13,408 nt of DNA from CAUJGQ01 sp042408665 (GTDB lineage Bacteria; Chloroflexota; Dehalococcoidia; CAUJGQ01): the NCBI GenBank assembly GCA_042408665.1, contig JBHOQW010000237.1, positions 1 to 13,408 on the forward strand. The letters are read 5' to 3'. Positions 1-5,424 of this stretch are shown piece by piece; position 1 is the first letter of the stretch; each line of letters starts with the position of its first letter. Under the pieces are notes generated by a model, which was not told the origin of the DNA, did no database searches, and saw only the letters and a list, made by a program, of their open reading frames with translations. The translations under genes and the position numbers were made by a program.

Positions 1-38
1 CGTCACGTGTGCGGTGTTCTGAACGCGCGGCGTGTGCC

Positions 39-752
39 TCAGTACAGCACGACGCCGACCGCGGCGCAGATCTGCTGCGCTTCAGTGAAGCTGCTGCCCG
101 TGTTGGCGGCGTCGCCGTTGTAGGACTCCAGCCGATGGCACTCATCGGTGAGGGCCTGCAGCGCGCTGGACATATCGGCCGCGTTGTTGCGTTGGCTGGC
201 CAGTTGCAGCTCCGCCTGGATCTGGCGCAGGCGGGCGAGATCGGCTCGCCAGTGGCCGCCGCCCGCCTCTCGCCCCAATACCACCACGGCCACGCCGATC
301 ACCAGCGCCAGAGCCACCAGGGCGGCCGTCAGGGCTGCCATCGTCAGGGTGCGCATCCGTTGCAGCTCGCGCTGCCAGCGGGTGGGCGGACGCGGCCCCG
401 GCCGAGGCGGTGGCGGGGGCAGCGGCGGCTGATCTGACTCCAGGCGGGCGGTCGTGAAGGCCTGGGCGAGGAGGAAGCGCAGCCGGCCGGCGTCGCCGCC
501 GCTCAGCATCAGCGTGTGCGGTACATCGCCGGGTGGGGTCCAGACCACGGGCAGCAGGGAGCCGTCGCCGTCGGGCGCCGGCTGCAGGTCGCCTACGGCC
601 GACACGGCGTCGAAACCGATGCGCCAGCCCCATTTCTGCGCGCGCACCTCGAAGCGGTCATCGAACACGGTGACGCGCACCGGCTCCGGTCGTGCGTGTC
701 CGGGGCAGCCGCCGAGGTAGCGCAACACGATGACCGGCGATGAGGCAACCAT
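39..752 (-). CDS. Single-pass membrane protein with PH-like N-terminal half
   Basis: A 237-residue protein that I do not recognise as a named family. Residues about 24-103 alternate short beta-like stretches and end in a helix (LRFLLAQAF), which resembles a bacterial PH-like fold. A proline-rich linker follows (about 109-123), then a basic stretch and one clear membrane helix at about 136-160. The last 77 residues are hydrophilic, predicted helical, and carry two cysteines (C205, C229) that could form a disulfide outside the cell. The basic residues before the helix suggest the N-terminal half is cytoplasmic. The ATG has only a weak upstream GGA. Its 5' end overlaps the longest possible reading of the divergent gene at 740-1591 by 13 bp, so the two probably share a promoter region and the neighbour starts later. 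Codon use matches the surroundings. The reading frame is fairly secure; the function is unknown. Confidence 0.72.
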   Translation of the reverse strand: MVASSPVIVLRYLGGCPGHARPEPVRVTVFDDRFEVRAQKWGWRIGFDAVSAVGDLQPAPDGDGSLLPVVWTPPGDVPHTLMLSGGDAGRLRFLLAQAFTTARLESDQPPLPPPPPRPGPRPPTRWQRELQRMRTLTMAALTAALVALALVIGVAVVVLGREAGGGHWRADLARLRQIQAELQLASQRNNAADMSSALQALTDECHRLESYNGDAANTGSSFTEAQQICAAVGVVLY

Positions 753-1591
753 TGTGTGTCGTCCGACGTGGCGGGCGACCTGTTCCCTGCTCGTTGCGCT
801 CGCTACCCTTGAAGGGCCAAAGCCGCAACCGGAGGCCTCCCACGACGCAGCGGCGTTCCCCCGATGATCTCGCTCCGGCCCATCCGGACCCGCGGGGGTC
901 CGCCGGCCCGCAGGAACCGCCGGCCGTCGCCCTCGGCCGGCATTCCATTATACGCTGGGCGGCGAGCCTGGCGGTGTTCGCCGCGGTCTACGGCGGCGCC
1001 CTGCTGGCGCTGCGCCGCCTGGACCTGCAGGACGTTGCCTCCGACGTGGCGGAGCGTGCCGGCTGGTGGGGCGTGCTTCTGTACCTGGCGCTGATGGCGG
1101 CGGCGGTGATGAGCCCTCTGCCGGACGCGCCGGTGGCGCTGGCGGGGCTGGTGGCGTACGGCCCTCTGGCCGGGATGGCGCTGGTGGTGGGCGGCTCCTG
1201 GCTGGGCGCCACGCTCAACTTCCTGCTCGTGCGCGCCCTGGGGCGGGAGGCGTTCCGGCGGCGGTTCCCGCGCCTGGCCGCCCCCATCGACGATGTGGCT
1301 GAGCGCCTGGGGTTTGAGCTGTTGGTGCTGTTGCGCGTGCTGCCCACCGTCACCTTCGACGTGGCTTCCTACGCCGCCGCCGTGACCAGGATGCCCTTCG
1401 CCCGCTTCGCCGGCGCCACGCTCCTGGGCCAGCTCCCCGGGCCGACCGTGGCGGCCCTGGTCGGCGCCCACACGGGTGGCGCCGATGGGCACGTGACCAC
1501 CGTGCTGTGGGGGGTGGCGCTGGCGCTCGGTGGCGTGCTGCTGGTCGGCCGCCGGCTGCGGGCGAACCGGAGACGGCGCGGCGGCGAGTGA
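740..1591 (+). CDS. TVP38/TMEM64 (DedA-like, VTT domain) membrane protein
   Basis: Integral membrane protein of the SNARE-associated/VTT (DedA/TVP38) superfamily. Characterised members scramble or carry lipids or support membrane homeostasis; the substrate here is unknown. Counted from the ATG at 740, a first membrane helix lies near residues 71-90 and the VTT core near 110-245. Family hallmarks are the glycine-rich re-entrant segment (LAGLVAYGPLAGMALVVGG), a GREAF segment after a membrane helix, and LRVLPTVTFDVASYAAAV followed by FARFAGATLLGQLPGP. A last helix is at about 253-270, followed by a basic tail. The start is uncertain. The ATG at 740 has no ribosome-binding site and overlaps the divergent gene. 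The first ~70 residues are low-complexity and unlike the family, and a perfect hairpin sits inside them at 885-902. An in-frame TTG at 809 or a start near 947-974 is also possible. No downstream partner is evident. Confidence 0.8.
   Translation: MRQPLCVVRRGGRPVPCSLRSLPLKGQSRNRRPPTTQRRSPDDLAPAHPDPRGSAGPQEPPAVALGRHSIIRWAASLAVFAAVYGGALLALRRLDLQDVASDVAERAGWWGVLLYLALMAAAVMSPLPDAPVALAGLVAYGPLAGMALVVGGSWLGATLNFLLVRALGREAFRRRFPRLAAPIDDVAERLGFELLVLLRVLPTVTFDVASYAAAVTRMPFARFAGATLLGQLPGPTVAALVGAHTGGADGHVTTVLWGVALALGGVLLVGRRLRANRRRRGGE
885..902. other. Perfect 7-bp inverted repeat (hairpin)
   Basis: CGGACCC at 885-891 and GGGTCCG at 896-902 are exact inverted copies separated by four bases. The hairpin lies inside the doubtful 5' extension of the VTT-domain gene, upstream of its first membrane helix. 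It may be a leader structure, an operator or a terminator-like element. In such GC-rich DNA it could also be chance. Confidence 0.35.
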
Positions 1592-1621
1592 TGGCTGCCG
1601 GCTGCGGCCGCGATCCGCTAT

Positions 1622-1644
1622 CTTCGTCGCGGTATCGTACGAAG
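1622..1644. promoter_or_regulatory. Inverted repeat CTTCGT-N11-ACGAAG upstream of PPOX gene
   Basis: A perfect 6-bp inverted repeat (1622-1627 and 1639-1644) lies in the 110-bp gap between the VTT-domain gene and the flavin-protein gene, about 58 bp before the latter's ATG. Size and position fit a dimeric regulator site, but there is no further evidence for one. No convincing promoter hexamers could be assigned here. Confidence 0.25.
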
Positions 1645-1701
1645 CGCTGGTCGTTTCAGGCTTTCGGGCCAGACACCGATCGGAGCCGGAGCAGAGGCAG
1701 C

Positions 1702-2121
1702 ATGATCCACCTGACGGACGAAATGCGGGACGCGATCGACAACGCCCTGGCCGAGGGCACACCGGTGGCGGTGGCCACCGCCTCGCCGGACGGTCGGCCG
1801 GATATCGCCTTCAAGGGCAGCGTGCTGGTGTGGGATCGGGAGCACCTGGCGTACTGGGAGCGCAGCCGGGGTGAGACCCTGCGCAACCTGGAGGCCAACC
1901 CCCACATCTGCCTGCTGTATCGCAACCCCCAGCGCGGCCTGGCCTGGCGGTTTTACGGCGTGGCCGAGCTGCACCCGGACGGTGAGCTGCGCGCCCGCAT
2001 CATGGAGCGGGTGGTGCCGGCCGAGCTGGAGCGCGACCCGGAGCGCAAGGGGGTGGCCGTGCTCATCCGCGTGGACCGCGTGCTGCGCGGCCGGGACGTG
2101 ATCATGTCCCGCCAGGAATAG
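1702..2121 (+). CDS. Pyridoxamine 5'-phosphate oxidase-like FMN-binding split-barrel protein
   Basis: A 139-residue protein with the layout of the small PNPOx-like split beta-barrel family. Members bind FMN or F420 as dimers and act as reductases, oxidases or flavin sequesterers; few have known substrates. Visible hallmarks are an N-terminal helix (MRDAIDNALAEG), then the strand pair PVAVATASPDGRPDIAFKG, a second strand VLVWDREHLAYWE, the helix RGETLRNLEANPHICLLY, and WRFYGVAELH, which matches the usual RV.G.A pattern. It is too short to be a complete biosynthetic PdxH. The start was placed at 1702 because GAGG ends about five bases upstream and homologous sequence begins there; the frame is open further upstream but reads into unrelated sequence. 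A 110-bp gap on each side suggests its own transcription unit or loose linkage to the downstream thiolase-like gene. Confidence 0.85.
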   Translation: MIHLTDEMRDAIDNALAEGTPVAVATASPDGRPDIAFKGSVLVWDREHLAYWERSRGETLRNLEANPHICLLYRNPQRGLAWRFYGVAELHPDGELRARIMERVVPAELERDPERKGVAVLIRVDRVLRGRDVIMSRQE

Positions 2122-2151
2122 CCGCGGTCGTCCGTCGCCGGGCGCGTGTGT

Positions 2152-2180
2152 TTGACCCTCCGGTGCAGACGTGGCAGCAT
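2152..2180 (+). promoter_or_regulatory. Possible sigma-70-type promoter for the thiolase-like/DUF35 unit
   Basis: TTGACC at 2152-2157 and CAGCAT at 2175-2180 are separated by exactly 17 bp. The -35 matches consensus at five of six positions. The -10 matches at three, including the important second A and the last T. The pair lies about 50 bp before the ATG at 2232, a suitable distance. This is a motif match only. Confidence 0.3.
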
Positions 2181-2231
2181 CCGTTCGCGCGCCACCCCCG
2201 GCGCGCCATCGACTCACCACGAGGAGCGGCT

Positions 2232-3428
2232 ATGGCCGGACAGCAACGTCAGGCAGCGATCGTCGGGATTTACGAGTACCCGCTGCGCAAGGTGGAGCCG
2301 GGGATGACCCCGCTCCGCATCAAGGCGGAGTGCGCCGCCCGGGCCCTGGAGGACGCCGGGCTGACGTGGAAAGACGTTGACGGCGTGTTCGACGCCGCAG
2401 AGGGCGGGCCGGCCGGCAGCGGGCTCGCGATCTCCGAGTACTTCGGTTTTTACCCCTCGGTGATCGACACCACCTCGGTGGGCGGGAGCTCGTACGAGTT
2501 TCTCGCCGCCCACGCCATGCGTGCCATCGCGGCGGGCAAGTGCAAGGTGGCCCTGCTCACCTACGGCTCCACCGCCCATTCCGACGCGCGCGCCATCGGC
2601 ACCGGCGGCATGGCCGGCGTGGGCCCGCCCAACCCGGTGGGCAACATGGAGGACCCGTGGGGCCAGACGCTGATCGCCAACTACGCCATGGTGGCCCACC
2701 GGCACATGTACCAGTACGGCACGACCTCGGCCCAGCTCGCCGAGATCGCCGTCACCACCCGCGCCCACGCCGTGCGCAACCCGCAGGCCGTGAAGGCGAT
2801 GGAGGACCTCGGTTTCGTCGGCACGGGCGAGATCACCGTGCAGGACGTGCTGGAATCGCGCATGATCGCCGACCCACTGCACCTCTTGGACTGCTGCATG
2901 ATCTCGGACGGCGGTGGCGCGGTGGTGATCGCCGCCCCGGAGGTGGCGCGCGACTGCCGTAAGACACCAGTGTGGCTGATCGGCGCCGGCGAGGCCACCC
3001 GCTACCCGGAGAACGGGCGCGACATCACGATCAGCGCCGCGGCTCAGTCGGGGCCGGCCGCCTTCGGTGAGGCCGGGGTGCGGCCGGATGAGATCGACGT
3101 GGCCATGATCTACGACTCGTTCACGATCACGGTGCTCACTATCCTGGAGGACCTCGGTTTCTGCAAGAAGGGTGAGGGCGGGCACTTCGTGGAGGGCGGA
3201 CGGCTGCGCTGGGACACGCCCGGCCCAGCCCTCAACACCGACGGTGGCGGTCTGTCCTCCAACCACCCCGGGATGCGCGGCATCTTCCTGTTGATCGAGG
3301 CCACGCGCCAGCTTCGCGGCGAGTCCACCGCCCAGAAGGCGGGCGCTCGTCTGGCCGTGGCGCACGGCAACGGCGGGATGCTCGGCTCCCGCCACAGCGG
3401 CGGCACGATCATCCTGGCGCGCGATTGA
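2232..3428 (+). CDS. Thiolase-fold protein lacking catalytic cysteines (Ltp2/SCP-x-like)
   Basis: A 398-residue member of the thiolase superfamily, nearest in style to the SCP-x/lipid-transfer group. The usual nucleophile region reads TTSVGGSSYEFLAA (about 80-93) with no cysteine. The second catalytic cysteine region near the C-terminus reads AHGNGGMLG (377-385), with asparagine instead. The HDCF-like motif is YDSFT with Tyr294, while the GHP-type histidine survives as H345 in SSNHPG. True thiolases need the cysteines, so Claisen chemistry is unlikely. Known Ltp2-type partners of DUF35 proteins are retro-aldolases acting on CoA-linked steroid side chains and use tyrosines, so an aldolase or acyl-CoA lyase role is the better inference; the substrate is unknown. 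The ATG at 2232 follows GAGGAG (2221-2226) at good spacing. The DUF35 gene follows after 46 bp and is very probably its obligate partner. Confidence 0.88.
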   Translation: MAGQQRQAAIVGIYEYPLRKVEPGMTPLRIKAECAARALEDAGLTWKDVDGVFDAAEGGPAGSGLAISEYFGFYPSVIDTTSVGGSSYEFLAAHAMRAIAAGKCKVALLTYGSTAHSDARAIGTGGMAGVGPPNPVGNMEDPWGQTLIANYAMVAHRHMYQYGTTSAQLAEIAVTTRAHAVRNPQAVKAMEDLGFVGTGEITVQDVLESRMIADPLHLLDCCMISDGGGAVVIAAPEVARDCRKTPVWLIGAGEATRYPENGRDITISAAAQSGPAAFGEAGVRPDEIDVAMIYDSFTITVLTILEDLGFCKKGEGGHFVEGGRLRWDTPGPALNTDGGGLSSNHPGMRGIFLLIEATRQLRGESTAQKAGARLAVAHGNGGMLGSRHSGGTIILARD

Positions 3429-3474
3429 GCGGCCCGCCGACGTCCCAATCGAGCACACCGTGGAGGAGCATCAC

Positions 3475-3885
3475 ATGGCACGTCCGTTGCCCCGCTTTCC
3501 CGAGCCCGATACCCAGCCCTTCTGGGAGGCGACCAAGCGGCACGAGCTGATCTACCCCACCTGTGACGCCTGCGGGAACATCGTCTTCTACCCGCGGCGG
3601 CACTGCCCCAAGTGCGGCGGCACCAAGCTCACCTGGCACGTCTCCAAAGGTGAAGGGACGGTGTACACCTACAGCGTGGTGCGCCAGAACCGCAACCCCG
3701 CCTTCAAGGACCTGGGCGCCTATGCCGTGGCCTATATCGACCTGGATGAAGGCTTTCGCATGATGTCCAACATCGTGGGGGTGAACGACCCCACGAAGGA
3801 CATTCACATCGGTATGCGGGTGCGGGTGCATTGGGAGGACCAGCCCGGTGGCGAGGTGGCGCTGCCGCTGTTCGTTCCCGCCTGA
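3475..3885 (+). CDS. DUF35 OB-fold zinc-ribbon protein (ChsH2-C/acyl-CoA-associated)
   Basis: A 136-residue protein with the two-part DUF35 architecture. It begins with an N-terminal helix with a PFWEA motif typical of the family. A rubredoxin-like zinc ribbon follows with ligands C30, C33, C44 and C47 (CDAC and CPKC). The C-terminal OB fold begins at the characteristic GTVYTYSVVRQ segment (about 61-71) and closes with GMRVRVHWED. Family members bind thiolase-fold proteins and acyl-CoA, helping to channel substrate, as in archaeal HMG-CoA synthase/thiolase complexes and the steroid aldolase ChsH2-Ltp2. Pairing with the cysteine-less thiolase-fold gene directly upstream fits that. The start is the ATG at 3475 because GGAGGA lies 7-8 bases before it; the GTG at 3460 overlaps that site and is less likely. 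A strong hairpin follows five bases after the stop. Confidence 0.92.
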   Translation: MARPLPRFPEPDTQPFWEATKRHELIYPTCDACGNIVFYPRRHCPKCGGTKLTWHVSKGEGTVYTYSVVRQNRNPAFKDLGAYAVAYIDLDEGFRMMSNIVGVNDPTKDIHIGMRVRVHWEDQPGGEVALPLFVPA

Positions 3886-3889
3886 GCAC

Positions 3890-3950
3890 GCCGAGATGGA
3901 GGCCTGGGTGCGCCGTGCCCCGCGGGCGTCCCCAGGCCCGTCCCCTCGGC
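3890..3950 (+). terminator. Compound hairpin terminator after the DUF35 gene
   Basis: Nested exact inverted repeats start five bases after the stop codon. GCCGAG (3890-3895) pairs with CTCGGC (3945-3950), GGCCTGGG (3901-3908) with CCCAGGCC (3931-3938), and GCCC (3917-3920) with GGGC (3924-3927). No clean T-run follows, only an AT-rich stretch (ATAGATTT at about 3956). That is common for terminators in GC-rich bacteria. Three coaxial stems just after a stop make transcription termination the most likely role. Confidence 0.65.
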
Positions 3951-3985
3951 TCGGCATAGATTTCAACGGTAATTGATTTAGATCG

Positions 3986-4078
3986 TAACGTTTTGTGTGC
4001 ACGGAACCAGCCTTGCTGCCACAACGATACGCGTCGTTGCGGATGTGTCGTTCCGTCTCGCCGTGCATTAACGTTTTG
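3986..4078. repeat. AT-rich symmetric element: 10-bp direct repeats flanking nested inverted repeats
   Basis: TAACGTTTTG occurs exactly at 3986-3995 and 4069-4078. Between the copies, TGCACGG (3998-4004) is inverted as CCGTGCA (4061-4067). CGGAAC (4002-4007) is inverted as GTTCCG (4050-4055). CAACGA (4022-4027) is inverted as TCGTTG (4034-4039), and this last stem extends by two more pairs past one mismatch. The outer and middle stems share CGG and so compete. The element sits in a conspicuously AT-rich stretch 45 bp before the small cysteine-rich gene. Possible readings are a structured leader RNA or small RNA, a paired operator region, or a tiny mobile-element remnant with a target duplication. 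The sequence alone does not decide. Confidence 0.6.
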
Positions 4079-4122
4079 CCGGTTCGAGAGTTGTATAGAT
4101 ACCACATGCTGGGAGCCCCGCC

Positions 4123-4293
4123 ATGGTGACGTGCCTGTTGTGTGGTTTTGCCACGGAGCTGGATGACGCGGCGGTCCTGCTGGCCTCCCGCATGCGCTGC
4201 ATCTGCCTGCGCTGCTACCAGCGGGAAACCGGCAGCGTCCGGCGCGTACCGGAGTCGCTGCGGCGCGAGGTGATCGCCTGCCTGCCCGAGTAG
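4123..4293 (+). CDS. 56-residue cysteine-rich (CxxC) small protein, likely zinc-binding
   Basis: This short ORF was found by direct translation. It encodes 56 residues beginning MVTCLLCG, with cysteines at 4, 7, 26, 28, 31 and 53. The C4-x2-C7 and C28-x2-C31 pairs separated by about 20 residues have the layout of a treble-clef or ribbon zinc site, with C26 as a possible alternative ligand. GGGAG at 4111-4115 is seven bases before the ATG, and codon use is GC-rich at third positions like the neighbours, so I consider it a real gene. It follows the structured AT-rich element at 3986-4078, which may control it, and precedes the PH-like membrane protein by 58 bp. Small proteins of this type are often uncharacterised; regulation, redox sensing or metal binding are all possible. 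Confidence 0.68.
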   Translation: MVTCLLCGFATELDDAAVLLASRMRCICLRCYQRETGSVRRVPESLRREVIACLPE

Positions 4294-4351
4294 GCGCTGC
4301 GGCGTGGCGTCCCTCCTGTTGTCTTTCTCACCGCCCGGGTACGCTGAGACC

Positions 4352-4930
4352 ATGCGGGAGCCGTTCAGCCGCGTGTTGCCGCGCGATGAGCCGCTGCGGG
4401 CCGCGGATGAGTGCGATCTGGCCGTGACCAGCGGGCCGCTGGCCGGGCTGGCGGAGGTGCTGGCCCTCTTCAGCCCGGTGCTGTCCGTCATCCTGGCCCT
4501 GCGCCTGGAGGGCTGGCCGGCCAAGGCGGTGGGCATCGTGCTGCCCCCGCTGCTGGCCTTCTTCCTCGCCCGCTACCCGCTACGCCGCTGGGGACGGCCG
4601 CGCCAGTGGATCGGTGTCACCACGCGGCGCGTGCTCATCTGGCGGCGTCCCGCCGGCCTGCGCGCCGAGCCGCGCATCGAGAGCATCCCCCTGTCCACCG
4701 TGGTCGGCGCGGACCTGGAGCAGGATGCCTGGGACCGTCGCGCCGGCACGCATCAACTGATCGTGCATCTGGCCGACGGCGCCGTTCGCGACCTCGGCCG
4801 CGTCCACCACGGCGACCGCCTGCGGGAGGCCATCCAGGGCGCGGTGAGCGCCCTGCGCACCCCTCCGGGGCCCACCCCCCCGGAGTTCAAGCCGCCCGCG
4901 GCCCCGCCGGCCGATTACCGGCCGCGCTAG
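4352..4930 (+). CDS. Two-TM membrane protein with bacterial PH-like domain
   Basis: A 192-residue protein of the YdbS/bPH type. Two hydrophobic helices (about 29-50 and 58-76) precede a soluble domain beginning with IGVTTRRVLIWRR (about 87-99). This resembles the VT.RRL.... strand pair that opens bacterial PH-like domains, and it continues with the RIESIPLSTVVGADLEQ segment usual for that family. A helix at about 154-168 closes the domain and a proline-rich tail (171-187) ends the protein. The soluble domain should face the cytoplasm; the ligand is unknown. The start was set at the ATG 4352. A GTG at 4304 would add 16 residues, but the upstream sequence is not family-like; the ribosome-binding site is weak in either case. 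Like the protein at 39-752 it joins a PH-like module, membrane helix and proline-rich segment, though in a different order. Confidence 0.78.
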   Translation: MREPFSRVLPRDEPLRAADECDLAVTSGPLAGLAEVLALFSPVLSVILALRLEGWPAKAVGIVLPPLLAFFLARYPLRRWGRPRQWIGVTTRRVLIWRRPAGLRAEPRIESIPLSTVVGADLEQDAWDRRAGTHQLIVHLADGAVRDLGRVHHGDRLREAIQGAVSALRTPPGPTPPEFKPPAAPPADYRPR

Positions 4931-5068
4931 CGCCCGCCGCGATCCTGTCTCCCATGCAACTGTGCCCCTGTCGCCCGGTTGACAGCCGCCGGCCTCACGG
5001 CGTGACACCCTGAGAGGCGAGTCAAGCCGGACCCCGGGCACATCATTGGCTTGGCTGGGAGGCGGGCG

Positions 5069-5278
5069 ATGCACCTCGAGATCTTCCACATGGCCAACGC
5101 GACGGAGCGGGACCTTGAATACCGCCGGGCAGAACGCTGGGCGCCGCACCTGGACCGACTCGCGGCCGAGCGGCGGCGGGCGCGAGTGCGCCTCCCACGA
5201 GGGCTGCACGGACGGTGGCGGGCGCTCCGCGCGGGGTTTTTCCCGCGGCCGGGCGCGCGCACCGCGGGGGTCCGGTAA
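5069..5278 (+). CDS. Hypothetical 69-residue basic protein
   Basis: I do not recognise this protein. It starts MHLEIFHMANATERDLEYRR at an ATG preceded by GGGAGG (5057-5062), a strong ribosome-binding site at good spacing, which is the main support for it being real. The first ~45 residues are predicted helical and amphipathic with many Arg and Glu residues. The rest is Arg/Gly/Pro-rich and could be poorly ordered. There is no signal peptide or membrane segment. A 6-bp GC stem with a T-rich loop lies within the 3' half (5230-5247), so some of the downstream reading may be fortuitous. A perfect TTGACA lies 85 bp upstream at 4979-4984, but I see no acceptable -10 with it. It is separated by 146 bp from the S41 peptidase gene. 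It could be a small regulatory protein. Confidence 0.5.
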   Translation: MHLEIFHMANATERDLEYRRAERWAPHLDRLAAERRRARVRLPRGLHGRWRALRAGFFPRPGARTAGVR

Positions 5279-5351
5279 GGCGAGCACCCGGCAGCGGCAC
5301 TTCCATGTTTCCTCGGCGACGGCCCTCAGGGCGCTTCCGGCCGGCGGACGC

Positions 5352-5375
5352 GCTACCATGGGGGCTACCATGGGG
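5352..5375 (+). repeat. Tandem duplication of a 12-bp unit containing ATG
   Basis: GCTACCATGGGG occurs twice head-to-tail (5352-5363, 5364-5375), 50 bp before the S41 peptidase start. Each copy carries an ATG (5358, 5370) in one frame that is different from the peptidase frame and stays open to 5555. Neither ATG has a clear ribosome-binding site. This is probably a simple slippage duplication in the leader; a short upstream ORF overlapping the peptidase start cannot be excluded. Confidence 0.6.
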
Positions 5376-5424
5376 GAAGCGCCGCCTTCCCCGGTGTCCT
5401 TTAACCTCGTCCCGGAGCCGTCTC

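Noticed and set aside
1..38. Gene fragment at the left edge
   Set aside because: Only 38 bases precede the stop of the first gene and no coding signal can be judged in them.
2214..3458. Minus-strand open frame antisense to the thiolase-like gene
   Set aside because: Composition is typical of a GC-bias shadow and the plus-strand protein is plainly conserved.
3986..4078. Integron attC site
   Set aside because: The element has inverted and direct repeats, but the flanks do not fit the RYYYAAC and GTTRRRY core sites.
4076..4101. Promoter TTGCCG ... TATAGA before the 56-residue gene
   Set aside because: The spacing is only 12-14 bp; other -35 choices give 15-20 bp but weaker hexamers, so no single promoter can be defended.
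3409..4536. Minus-strand open frame of about 375 codons crossing several genes
   Set aside because: It runs through the DUF35 gene, the terminator and the AT-rich element without any recognisable domain; the sense-strand genes explain the region.
4979..5007. Perfect TTGACA upstream of the 69-residue ORF as a promoter
   Set aside because: The -35 is perfect, but at 16-18 bp spacing the possible -10 hexamers (for example GTGACA) match consensus poorly, so I did not list it as a promoter.
5230..5247. GC stem CGCGGG/CCCGCG with T-rich loop as a terminator
   Set aside because: The T-run is in the loop, not after the stem, and the hairpin lies inside an open frame; it is mentioned only as a possible leader structure.
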